Positions 57,045 to 64,000 of a DNA stretch of 64,000 nucleotides are shown in pieces. The notes under the pieces are model-generated. The model searched no databases, was not told where the DNA came from, and worked only from the letters and a program-made list of their open reading frames with translations. The translations under genes and the position numbers were made by a program. How positions within the stretch are numbered: position 1 is the stretch's first letter; each line of letters opens with the position of its first letter. This DNA is from Devosia equisanguinis. GTDB lineage: Bacteria > Pseudomonadota > Alphaproteobacteria > Rhizobiales > Devosiaceae. The stretch is from the NCBI RefSeq assembly GCF_900631955.1, contig NZ_UZWD01000031.1:17780-81779 (forward strand). The letters run 5' to 3'.

Positions 57045-57173
57045 GCTCTCCCGCTTTTGTTGCCCCCATGGCGCATAGCACCAATGAAGGGCTTTAACCG
57101 GGTTGCACAATGCCCTATCTCGACACCCACAAGGCCGGGCGATTGCCGACCCGGTCGAGATGGAGGACTTGCC

Positions 57174-57992
57174 ATGTCGGCCCAGATCCCCACGAAGCGC
57201 CTCACCCTTCGCGACATCGCCGCGATGCGCCGGCGCGGCGAGCCGATCGCCATGCTCACTGCCTATGACGCCACCATGGCGGCCCTTGTCGATCGCGCCG
57301 GGGTCGACATGATCCTGGTGGGCGACAGCCTGGGCAATGTGGTGCTGGGGCACGAAACCACCCTGCCGGTGACACTGGACGACATGATCCGCCATGCTGG
57401 CGCGGTCAAGCGCGGCTCTGCGCGGGCGCTGCTGGTCTGCGACATGCCCTTCGGCTCGGTTACCGATCCCGCCACCGCAATCGAAAATGCGGTGCGCGTC
57501 ATGAAGGAAACCGGGGTCGAGGCGGTCAAGATCGAGGGCGGAATTGCCATGGTGCCCACGGTCGAAAAACTGGTGGGTCACGGCATTGCGGTGATGGCCC
57601 ATATCGGGCTGACACCGCAATCGGTGCACCAGATGGGCGGCTATTACATGCATGGCAAGGACGAGGCCTCGGCCAATCGGCTGCGCGAAGAGGCCCGGGC
57701 GCTGGAAGCCGCCGGCGCCTTTGCCATCGTGCTCGAATGCGTCACCCCGGTGCTGGCGGCCGAGATTTCCCGGTCCCTCACCATTCCCACCATCGGCATC
57801 GGCTCCGGGCAGGATTGCGCCGGGCAGGTGCTGGTGATCAACGACCTGATCGGGCTCAACACCACCCCGCCGCCCAGCTTTGCCAAGCCGCGGGCCGATG
57901 TGGCCTCGGTGATCAGCGCGGCGGTGGGGGAATATATTGCCGACACCAAGGCGGAGCGCGGCCCCATCCCCCTGCCCCGGCGGGCCGAATAA
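57174..57992 (+). CDS. panB: Ketopantoate hydroxymethyltransferase PanB
   Basis: First step of pantothenate synthesis: adds a hydroxymethyl group from methylene-THF to alpha-ketoisovalerate. 272 residues from the ATG at 57174 (GGAGGA upstream). MLTAYDATMAALVDRAGVDM, LVGDSLGNVVLGHETTLPVT, KIEGG and HIGLTPQSVHQMGGY are conserved. Its stop overlaps the next ATG by one base, starting a panB-coaBC-panC operon. Confidence 0.98.
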   Translation: MSAQIPTKRLTLRDIAAMRRRGEPIAMLTAYDATMAALVDRAGVDMILVGDSLGNVVLGHETTLPVTLDDMIRHAGAVKRGSARALLVCDMPFGSVTDPATAIENAVRVMKETGVEAVKIEGGIAMVPTVEKLVGHGIAVMAHIGLTPQSVHQMGGYYMHGKDEASANRLREEARALEAAGAFAIVLECVTPVLAAEISRSLTIPTIGIGSGQDCAGQVLVINDLIGLNTTPPPSFAKPRADVASVISAAVGEYIADTKAERGPIPLPRRAE

Positions 57993-59200
57993 TGGCCAAT
58001 ATCCTCATCGCCGTGTCCGGCTCGATCTCGGCCTACAAGATTGCCGATGTGGTCTCCGAACTGGGCAAGGCGGGCCACCAGGTGCAGTGCCTGCTGACCA
58101 AGAGCGCCACCGAATTCGTGAGCCCGCTGGTGCTGGAAACGCTGAGCGGGCGGCCGGCCCGTTCGGCGGTGTTCGGGCCCGATGTCTCGGGCACCGAACA
58201 TATCGACCTGGCGCGTTGGGCCGATCTCATGGTCTTTGCCCCGGCCAGCGCCAATATGCTGGCGCGGCTGGCTTTGGGCTTGGCCGACGATCTGCCCTCG
58301 ACCGTGGCGCTGGCCACCGAAGCACCGCTGCTCATCGCGCCGGCGATGAACACGGTGATGTGGGACAAGCCCATCGTACAGCAGCATCTGGCAACGCTGG
58401 TCGCGCGCGGTGCGCAAGTGATCGAACCGGCCTCGGGGCTTTTGGCCTGTGGCGAGGTCGGCGTCGGCAAGCTGGCTCCCGTCGCCACCATCGTCGCCGC
58501 CATCGAGGCCGCCGTCCTGCCGCAACGCACGGACCTTGCCGGGAAAACCATTCTGATCACTGCCGGTCCGACCACCACGGCCATCGATGCGGTGCGCTAC
58601 ATCACCAATCATTCCACCGGGCGCATGGGCGCGGCCATGGCCGAGGAAGCCCTGCGGCGCGGCGCGGTGGTGGATTATGTGCTGGGCATGGACAAGGGTG
58701 TGGTGCGGCCAGTGGCGCCGCGCGGCGCCGAAAACCGCCTCAACATCATCGAAGTGCGCACTGCTGAGGAAATGGCGGCGGCGGCACTAAAGCACCTGCC
58801 CCGCGCCCATGGCGTGGTGGCGAGCGCCGCCGTCATGGACTATGCCGTCGCCGCCCCCGCCAGCAACAAGCTTAAACGCGCCTCGGAGGCCATTGCCCTC
58901 GATCTCGTGCCATCCGTCGATGTGCTGGGCACACTCAGCCAGGCGGCGACCGGAAAATGGTTCATGGGCTTTGCCGCCGAGACCGACAATGTCGAGGCCC
59001 ATGGTCAGGGCAAGCTCAAAGCCAAGGGGCTCGATTTCCTCTTCGCCAATGCCGTGGCCAAGCTGGGCGAAACCGGCGAGACCGGCTTCGGCGTCGGCAC
59101 CAATGCCGGGATATTGCTGGGCAAGGACGGCTCGCGCCACGAACTGGCGCTGGGGAGCAAGGCTGATATCGCGCGCCAGATCTGGGATATCGTCGCATGA
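57992..59200 (+). CDS. coaBC: Bifunctional phosphopantothenoylcysteine synthetase/decarboxylase CoaBC (Dfp)
   Basis: 402 residues. The N-terminal CoaC flavoprotein half (1-180) has VSGSISAYKIADV, the catalytic His in GTEHIDLARWADLMVFAPAS, PAMNTVMW and the active Cys in LLACGEVGVGKLA. The C-terminal CoaB half has ITAGPTTTAIDAVRYITNHS followed by TGRMG, where Arg replaces the Lys of the E. coli motif, and a KLKR substrate-binding motif. Converts phosphopantothenate and cysteine to phosphopantetheine. It is coupled to panB (1 bp) and panC (4 bp). Confidence 0.96.
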   Translation: MANILIAVSGSISAYKIADVVSELGKAGHQVQCLLTKSATEFVSPLVLETLSGRPARSAVFGPDVSGTEHIDLARWADLMVFAPASANMLARLALGLADDLPSTVALATEAPLLIAPAMNTVMWDKPIVQQHLATLVARGAQVIEPASGLLACGEVGVGKLAPVATIVAAIEAAVLPQRTDLAGKTILITAGPTTTAIDAVRYITNHSTGRMGAAMAEEALRRGAVVDYVLGMDKGVVRPVAPRGAENRLNIIEVRTAEEMAAAALKHLPRAHGVVASAAVMDYAVAAPASNKLKRASEAIALDLVPSVDVLGTLSQAATGKWFMGFAAETDNVEAHGQGKLKAKGLDFLFANAVAKLGETGETGFGVGTNAGILLGKDGSRHELALGSKADIARQIWDIVA

Positions 59201-60048
59201 CCATCATTCTACGCGACAAGGCGGCCCTCAGCGCCTGGCGCTCTGCCGTGCCTTCGAACCAGCGCGTCGGCTTCGTGCCCACCATGGGCGCGCTGCATCA
59301 AGGCCATGTCAGCCTGATGCAGCAGGCCCGCGAAGCCGCCGACATCGTCATCGTCTCGATCTTCGTCAATCCGCTGCAATTCGGCCCCAACGAGGACCTC
59401 TCCCGCTATCCCCGCCCCATCGAGGCCGATATCGCAAAGCTCGAGGCCGCTGGAATCGATGCCCTGTTCCTGCCCTCGGTTGAGGACATGTATCCGCAAG
59501 GGGCCTCGACCATGGTGGTCGAGAACCTCGTTTCCGGCCCACTCTGCGGCGCCATGCGGCCAGGCCATTTCAACGGCGTCACCACTGTGGTGCTGAAACT
59601 CTTCAACCTGGTGCAGCCGCATCTGGCCATTTTCGGGCAGAAGGACGCCCAGCAATGCGCAGTTATCGAGCGCATGGTGCGCGATCTCGACGTGCCGGTC
59701 GAAATCCGGCGCGGCCCCATCGTGCGCGAGGCCGACGGGCTGGCGCTGAGTTCGCGCAATGTCTATCTCGCCCCCGAGGACCGCGCCGCCGCACCGCTGA
59801 TCCACCAGAGCCTGCTTGCCGTCGAAGTCGCCTATCGCGCCGGCGAGACCGATGCGCAGGCGCTCGCCGCCATCGGCATGGGTATACTTGCGCAATCCCC
59901 CCGCATCGCGCCGCAATATTGGGACGTCCGCGATCCCGAAAGCCTCGGCGCCATCACCCGCGTCGGCGCACGCGGCGCCCTGCTGGCCGTCGCCGCGCAT
60001 CTGGGGACCACGCGGCTCATCGACAATATGCTGATTGGTGGGGACTAG
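59197..60048 (+). CDS. panC: Pantothenate synthetase PanC
   Basis: Ligates pantoate and beta-alanine with ATP. 283 residues with the nucleotide-binding GFVPTMGALHQGHVSLMQQA (HxGH), SIFVNPLQFGPNED, IFGQKDAQQCAVIERM and the KMSKS-like ALSSRNVYL. The start overlaps coaBC by 4 bp. The operon thus spans two pantothenate steps and the two CoaBC steps of coenzyme A synthesis; panD and panE are not here. Confidence 0.97.
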   Translation: MTIILRDKAALSAWRSAVPSNQRVGFVPTMGALHQGHVSLMQQAREAADIVIVSIFVNPLQFGPNEDLSRYPRPIEADIAKLEAAGIDALFLPSVEDMYPQGASTMVVENLVSGPLCGAMRPGHFNGVTTVVLKLFNLVQPHLAIFGQKDAQQCAVIERMVRDLDVPVEIRRGPIVREADGLALSSRNVYLAPEDRAAAPLIHQSLLAVEVAYRAGETDAQALAAIGMGILAQSPRIAPQYWDVRDPESLGAITRVGARGALLAVAAHLGTTRLIDNMLIGGD

Positions 60049-60266
60049 TTCGTTTCGCCGTGAACCCGCGAGGCTGAGGGCGCTGGCGCGCTCAGCCCCT
60101 TCGGGTCCATTCCAGCCCTGCGAGCATAGCTCTTCGGGCCTATGCCCTTCCAGTCGCGCCACTGGCGCGCCTGGCCGCTTTGCGGACAGGGCATAGTTAG
60201 CACTTCTTAAACCGTTGGGGGAGAATATGCCGCGAGGAGAAAGACTCCGGGGGCACGCCAATAATT

Positions 60267-60557
60267 ATGGCACAACAAATCAATCAAGCAGTGGACTTGC
60301 CGGGCATTATCGATCTGGACGCGATCGATGCCATTCGTGACCGGCTGATCGACGCTCTTGAACTTGGATCCGTGGTCGTCAAGGCCGACGCGGTCGAGCG
60401 GGTGTCGACCAATGCGCTCCTGCTCCTGGTCAGCGCCGCCGAGACTGCGCGGCGGAACCATTTCGATTTTGCCATTGAAGCGCCGAGCGCCGCCATGACA
60501 ACGGCGATCGAGCGGCTGGGGCTGGGCTCCCAGTTTTCGGGGATGATGAAACAATGA
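60267..60557 (+). CDS. STAS-domain protein at the head of the che cluster (CheS-like)
   Basis: 96 residues of one STAS-like domain: the conserved loop is VVVKADAVERVSTNALLLLV, where the Ser-Thr stretch matches anti-sigma-antagonist folds. By size and position, directly before cheY and cheA, it resembles the small CheS protein of rhizobial che operons, which helps CheA bind and drain phosphate from CheY1; this equivalence is inference. It overlaps cheY by 4 bp. Confidence 0.82.
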   Translation: MAQQINQAVDLPGIIDLDAIDAIRDRLIDALELGSVVVKADAVERVSTNALLLLVSAAETARRNHFDFAIEAPSAAMTTAIERLGLGSQFSGMMKQ

Positions 60558-60919
60558 CTTTGCGCGTACTGACGGTGGACGATTCTCGGACCATTCTGGC
60601 CATGCTGCACCACACCCTGTCCAATGCGGGGTTCGAGGTGCTGCAGGCCGAGGATGGCAAGCAGGGGCTCGACGTCCTCAAATCGGAAACGGTTGATGTG
60701 GTGATCACCGACATCAACATGCCGGTGATGGACGGGATCGAGTTCATCAAGAATGTGCGCGCCACCGGCCAGCACAATTCGCTGCCCATTCTCATCCTCA
60801 CCACCGAAACCAGCCAGGACAAGCGCGACCAGGGCAAGGCCGCCGGCGGCACGGGCTGGATCGTCAAGCCGTTCGATCCGGAAAAGCTGATTTCGGTCAT
60901 CCATCGCGTCGTGCACTAA
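60554..60919 (+). CDS. cheY: Chemotaxis response regulator CheY
   Basis: 121-residue receiver domain: VLTVDDSRTILAMLHHTLSN (acid pocket), DVVITDINMPVMDGIEF (phospho-acceptor Asp), ILTTETSQDKRDQGKAAGGT, WIVKPFDPEKL (conserved Lys). This is the CheY form typical of alphaproteobacterial che clusters. Signals to the flagellar motor or acts as a phosphate sink. It overlaps the STAS gene and precedes cheA by 28 bp. Confidence 0.96.
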   Translation: MTLRVLTVDDSRTILAMLHHTLSNAGFEVLQAEDGKQGLDVLKSETVDVVITDINMPVMDGIEFIKNVRATGQHNSLPILILTTETSQDKRDQGKAAGGTGWIVKPFDPEKLISVIHRVVH

Positions 60920-60947
60920 CCATCAAGCCAGGGCTGGACGAGCCGCA

Positions 60948-63278
60948 ATGAGCGATCTCGACGATTTCAAGGCAACCTATTTCGACGAGTGCTCCGAGCT
61001 CTTGACCGAGCTTGAGGAGCAGTTTGCCGCGATCGAGGCGGGCGAGCGCGACAGCGATCGTCTCAATGCCGTGTTCCGCGCCATCCACTCGATCAAGGGC
61101 GGCGCCGGTGCCTTCGGCTTTTCGGCGTTGGTGGGCTTTGCCCATGCCTATGAAACCCTGCTCGACTATGTGCGCGACGGCCGCGTGGAACTGACCGACG
61201 ACGTGGTCACTCTGTGCATCCGCGCCAATGACATTGTCGCCGACTACGTCAATGCTGCCCAGACCGGGGAAGACCTGCCCTCCGATTACGGCCAGGAAGA
61301 AAAGGCCCGCTTCGACGCCATCGCCCGCGGCGACAAGGGCGACGACGATCTCGACGGCGAGATCATGGAAGAATTCGACATCGACTTCACCCCCGTGGCC
61401 GTCAATCTCGACCTCGGCACCGAGAGCGGGGAAGCGCCGGTGGAAGACGCCTTCGAGGCCGCGCCCATGGCAGCGGTGCCGGGCCAGTGGGAGATCCGCT
61501 TCACCCCGCACCGCGCCCTTTATGCGCGCGCCAACGATCCGCTGCTTTTGTTCCGCGAACTTGCGCTGCTCGGCAAGATGAGCGTGCGCGCCGTCATGGG
61601 CGAGGTGCCGCTGCTGGCCGATTTCGATCCCTTCTCGGTCTATTGCTCCTGGGAAATCACCCTGGTTTCGCCCGAGTTGAGCGAAGCGGCGATCCGCGAA
61701 GTGTTCGAATTCGTCGATGGCGACTGCGATATCGTGGTGGCCCAGGCCGGCTCGGTCGAACTGGCCGAGATCGAAGACACACCCAGTCCGGCCGGTGCCG
61801 GCATCGAGGACATGTCGCTGAGCCTGATGGCGCTGACGGAGGACGAAGTCGCCCCTTCCGTTCCCGAGATCATCGACCTGCTCGACGCGGCGGAAGCGGC
61901 TACGCCGCCAGCGGCAACAGCGGCGCCCGAAGCCCCTGCGGCCGACACGTTCGAAGAGGCCCCGGCCCTGAGCTTTGCCGCCCTGGCCGAAGAAATCCGC
62001 CCCACCCCCGTGGCGCCGCCACCCAAGCCCGTGGCCCCGCCGGCCGCCAAGGCCGCCCCCGCATCGGGCGATGGCGAGGAGAGCAATGGCCGTGGCGCCG
62101 GCGTCCAGTCGATCCGCGTCGATCTCGACAAGGTGGACCGCGTCGTCAACATGGTGGGCGAGCTGGTCATTACCCAGTCCATGCTGACCCAGCAGATGGA
62201 TGAGACGCTGCGCGCCCGCTATACCGAACTGGTGCGCGGCCTCGAGGTCCTGGCCCAGACCACCCGCGGACTGCAGGATTCGGTGATGGCCATCCGCGCC
62301 CAGCCGGTCAAATCGGTCTTTTCCCGCATGCCGCGCCTGGCGCGCGAACTGGCGACCAAGACCGGCAAGAAGATCAAGCTCGAGACCATTGGCGAGAACA
62401 CCGAAATCGACAAGACGGTGATCGAGCAATTGTCCGATCCGCTGACCCACATGATCCGCAATTCGGCCGACCACGGCATCGAAACCCCGGACAAGCGCCT
62501 GGCGGCGGGCAAGAACGAGACCGGCACCATCCGGCTCAGCGCCGAACAGGCCGGTGGCAATATCCTCATCATCGTCGAGGATGACGGCGCCGGCATCAAT
62601 CGCGAACGCGTGCTGAAACTGGCCCGCGACAAGGGCATCGTCGCTCCGGACATCACCCCGACCGACGAGCAGATCGACCAGCTGATCTTTGCACCCGGCT
62701 TCTCCACCGCCGAGGCAGTGAGCGATATTTCGGGCCGTGGCGTCGGCATGGACGTGGTGCTGTCCAACATCAAGAAGATCGGCGGCTCGGTGCATGTGCG
62801 CAGCTGGACCGGCAAGGGCACGCGCATGACGCTGCGCCTGCCGCTGACCCTGGCCGTGCTCGACGTCATGCTGGTCAAGGTCGGAGAGTCTCCCTATGTG
62901 GTGCCGCTGTCCTCGATCGTGGAAACCATGCAATGCTCGCGCGCCAATTTCGAGCGCGTCCCTTCGGGCGGCAAGGTGCTGCAGGTGCGCGGGGAATATG
63001 TGCAGGTCATCGACCTGGCGCAGCGCTTCTCCATGGCCACCGCGACCGAGCCTGACGAGCGTTTCGTGGTGCTGTGCGAAACCGAAGGCAGTCAGAAGGT
63101 GGCCTTGGTGGTGGACGATATCATCGGCCAGCAGCAGGTGGTCATCAAGAGCCTCGAGGAGAACTTCGAGCGCGTCGATGGCATTGCCGGCGGCACCATT
63201 CTGGGCGACGGCAATGTGGCGCTGATCGTGGATGTGCAGGGCCTGCGCACCAATCACCTGCACCAGAACGCCGCCTGA
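60948..63278 (+). CDS. cheA: Chemotaxis histidine kinase CheA
   Basis: 776 residues with all five CheA domains: P1 Hpt with the phospho-accepting His47 in AIHSIKGGAGAFGF; a P2-like CheY-binding domain at about 180-270; an Ala/Pro-rich linker; P3 dimerisation (IRVDLDKVDRVVNMVGELVI); P4 ATPase (PLTHMIRNSADHGIE, IIVEDDGAGI, GRGVGMDVVLSNIKK); and a P5 CheW-like C-terminus. Receives signals from chemoreceptors, none of which is encoded in the window. Confidence 0.98.
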   Translation: MSDLDDFKATYFDECSELLTELEEQFAAIEAGERDSDRLNAVFRAIHSIKGGAGAFGFSALVGFAHAYETLLDYVRDGRVELTDDVVTLCIRANDIVADYVNAAQTGEDLPSDYGQEEKARFDAIARGDKGDDDLDGEIMEEFDIDFTPVAVNLDLGTESGEAPVEDAFEAAPMAAVPGQWEIRFTPHRALYARANDPLLLFRELALLGKMSVRAVMGEVPLLADFDPFSVYCSWEITLVSPELSEAAIREVFEFVDGDCDIVVAQAGSVELAEIEDTPSPAGAGIEDMSLSLMALTEDEVAPSVPEIIDLLDAAEAATPPAATAAPEAPAADTFEEAPALSFAALAEEIRPTPVAPPPKPVAPPAAKAAPASGDGEESNGRGAGVQSIRVDLDKVDRVVNMVGELVITQSMLTQQMDETLRARYTELVRGLEVLAQTTRGLQDSVMAIRAQPVKSVFSRMPRLARELATKTGKKIKLETIGENTEIDKTVIEQLSDPLTHMIRNSADHGIETPDKRLAAGKNETGTIRLSAEQAGGNILIIVEDDGAGINRERVLKLARDKGIVAPDITPTDEQIDQLIFAPGFSTAEAVSDISGRGVGMDVVLSNIKKIGGSVHVRSWTGKGTRMTLRLPLTLAVLDVMLVKVGESPYVVPLSSIVETMQCSRANFERVPSGGKVLQVRGEYVQVIDLAQRFSMATATEPDERFVVLCETEGSQKVALVVDDIIGQQQVVIKSLEENFERVDGIAGGTILGDGNVALIVDVQGLRTNHLHQNAA

Positions 63279-63351
63279 CGAGTTTTACGGGCACCCGCGA
63301 AGCCGGGGCCCTGCGTAGTTTGAGTTGAGTTGCCCAGAAGGGCAGAAAGGC

Positions 63352-63852
63352 ATGTACTCGAAAATGGAAGCGCTAAGTCTTCGGGACGACATGGGCGACA
63401 AGACCGCTATTGCCGGTCAAAATACCCTGCAGCTGATCGCCTTTTCCATCGGTGAACAGACCTATGGCGTGGAGATCACCACGGTGCGCGAAATCCGCGC
63501 CTGGAACGGGGCGACGCCCCTGCCCAATACCCGCGAATTCGTACGCGGCGTGATCAATCTGCGCGGCACCATCGTGCCGATCTTCGACCTGCGCGCCCGC
63601 TTCGGCGACGGCCAGACCTCGCCCACCAAGAACCATGTCGTGGTGGTGATGAGCGTCGGCGACAAATGGGTCGGCATCCTGGTCGACGCCGTCAGCGACA
63701 TCCTGACCGTCAGCCGCGACGACATCCACAACGTGCCCGAAGGCAATTCCATCGACACCGAACTGCTCAACGGCATCGTCACCCATGACAGCCGCATGGT
63801 GGGCCTCATCGACCTGCACGCCGTGGTCGTCGGCGCCAAGATGGACGGCTAA
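63352..63852 (+). CDS. cheW: Chemotaxis adaptor CheW
   Basis: 166 residues, one CheW domain: LQLIAFSIGEQTYGVEITTV, LPNTREFVRGVINLRGTIVP and VGILVDAVSDILTVSRDDI are typical. Couples CheA to chemoreceptors. The start may be 63352 or the ATG at 63364; the latter has better spacing to AAAGG. A family B repeat follows, suggesting the operon ends here without cheB or cheR. Confidence 0.95.
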   Translation: MYSKMEALSLRDDMGDKTAIAGQNTLQLIAFSIGEQTYGVEITTVREIRAWNGATPLPNTREFVRGVINLRGTIVPIFDLRARFGDGQTSPTKNHVVVVMSVGDKWVGILVDAVSDILTVSRDDIHNVPEGNSIDTELLNGIVTHDSRMVGLIDLHAVVVGAKMDG

Positions 63853-63888
63853 TTCTTGGTTTTTGGTGCGCTCGCACGAGGTGCCGGC

Positions 63889-64000
63889 GCTGCGGATTCT
63901 TTCAAGCTGAGCTGAACTCCGGGCTCTTTCGCCTCCCTCCCCCTTGAGGGGAGGGAATGAGGGTGGGGGTCCATCAGTGTGTCACGGAACCACCCCCCAC
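63889..64000. repeat. Family B intergenic repeat, cut by the window edge
   Basis: TTTCAAGCTGAGCTGAACTC, then CTCTTTCGCCTCCCTCCCCC, TTGAGGGGAGGG and GGGGGTCCATCAGTGTGTCA match, block by block, the corresponding half of the elements at 38.6 and 53.8 kb. The inverted second half is expected beyond the right edge. Confidence 0.78.

Noticed and set aside
60197..60210. A CtrA-like TTAG-N6-TTAA before the che cluster
   Set aside because: The spacing is 6 rather than 7 and one half-site is imperfect, so it is not distinguishable from chance.
60897..63263. A 788-codon open frame antisense to cheA
   Set aside because: Same high-GC shadow effect; cheA on the plus strand has all catalytic motifs.

Overview
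The window is GC-rich DNA from an alphaproteobacterium, most likely of the order Hyphomicrobiales (Rhizobiales) and perhaps close to Devosia. The order is inferred from alphaproteobacterial families (DUF2336, DUF2794, 'host attachment' protein, CASDH/CASDC polyamine genes, an FtsZ with a long C-terminal tail), CtrA-type boxes, and a cheS-like/cheY/cheA/cheW cluster. The genus is a guess. Almost everything is ordinary chromosomal housekeeping DNA. I see no prophage, transposase, CRISPR array, tRNA or rRNA. The only RNA gene recognised with confidence is RNase P RNA (rnpB).

Layout. 1-4.2 kb: a truncated DUF2336 gene, then divergent katG/oxyR (peroxide defence). 4.1-10.1 kb: rarD, a host-attachment-type protein, an array of palindromic repeats, an ArsR-methyltransferase (SahR-like) regulator coupled to metF, an unknown Pro/Ala-rich membrane protein, and a TerB/DnaJ protein. 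10.1-13 kb: rnpB and the carboxyspermidine decarboxylase/dehydrogenase pair. 13.1-19.2 kb: a P450, an alpha/beta hydrolase, an ICMT-like methyltransferase and a three-gene two-component operon.

19.3-38.4 kb is the division and cell-wall (dcw) cluster: rsmH-ftsL-ftsI-murE-murF-mraY-[DUF4394]-ftsW-murG-murC-ddl-ftsQ-ftsA-ftsZ-lpxC-bamD. Most neighbours overlap or are tightly spaced. mraZ, murD and murB are absent from their usual positions; a secreted DUF4394 gene flanked by terminators sits where murD is expected.

38.5-50.3 kb: intergenic repeats, lrp/argG, DUF2794, a CPT-like kinase behind a structured leader, a PAS-GGDEF-EAL / ECF sigma / VOC operon behind a perfect CtrA-type box, a Tat-exported phosphoesterase, typA, and a RibD-like/VOC pair. 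50.5-57 kb, minus strand: a membrane pyrophosphatase, DUF167/YggT, DedA, a haem-dependent N-demethylase homologue, and hemN behind a perfect FNR box. 57.2-60 kb: panB-coaBC-panC (coenzyme A). 60.3-63.9 kb: STAS (CheS-like)-cheY-cheA-cheW.

The most interesting signals are regulatory and architectural: CtrA-type boxes before the c-di-GMP/sigma operon, the P450 and ftsZ; the altered dcw gene content; a possible attenuator or small RNA before the CPT-like gene; and two families of paired palindromic repeats, whose ends in three places coincide with the stop codon of the adjacent gene. I did not find a clearly novel multigene system.
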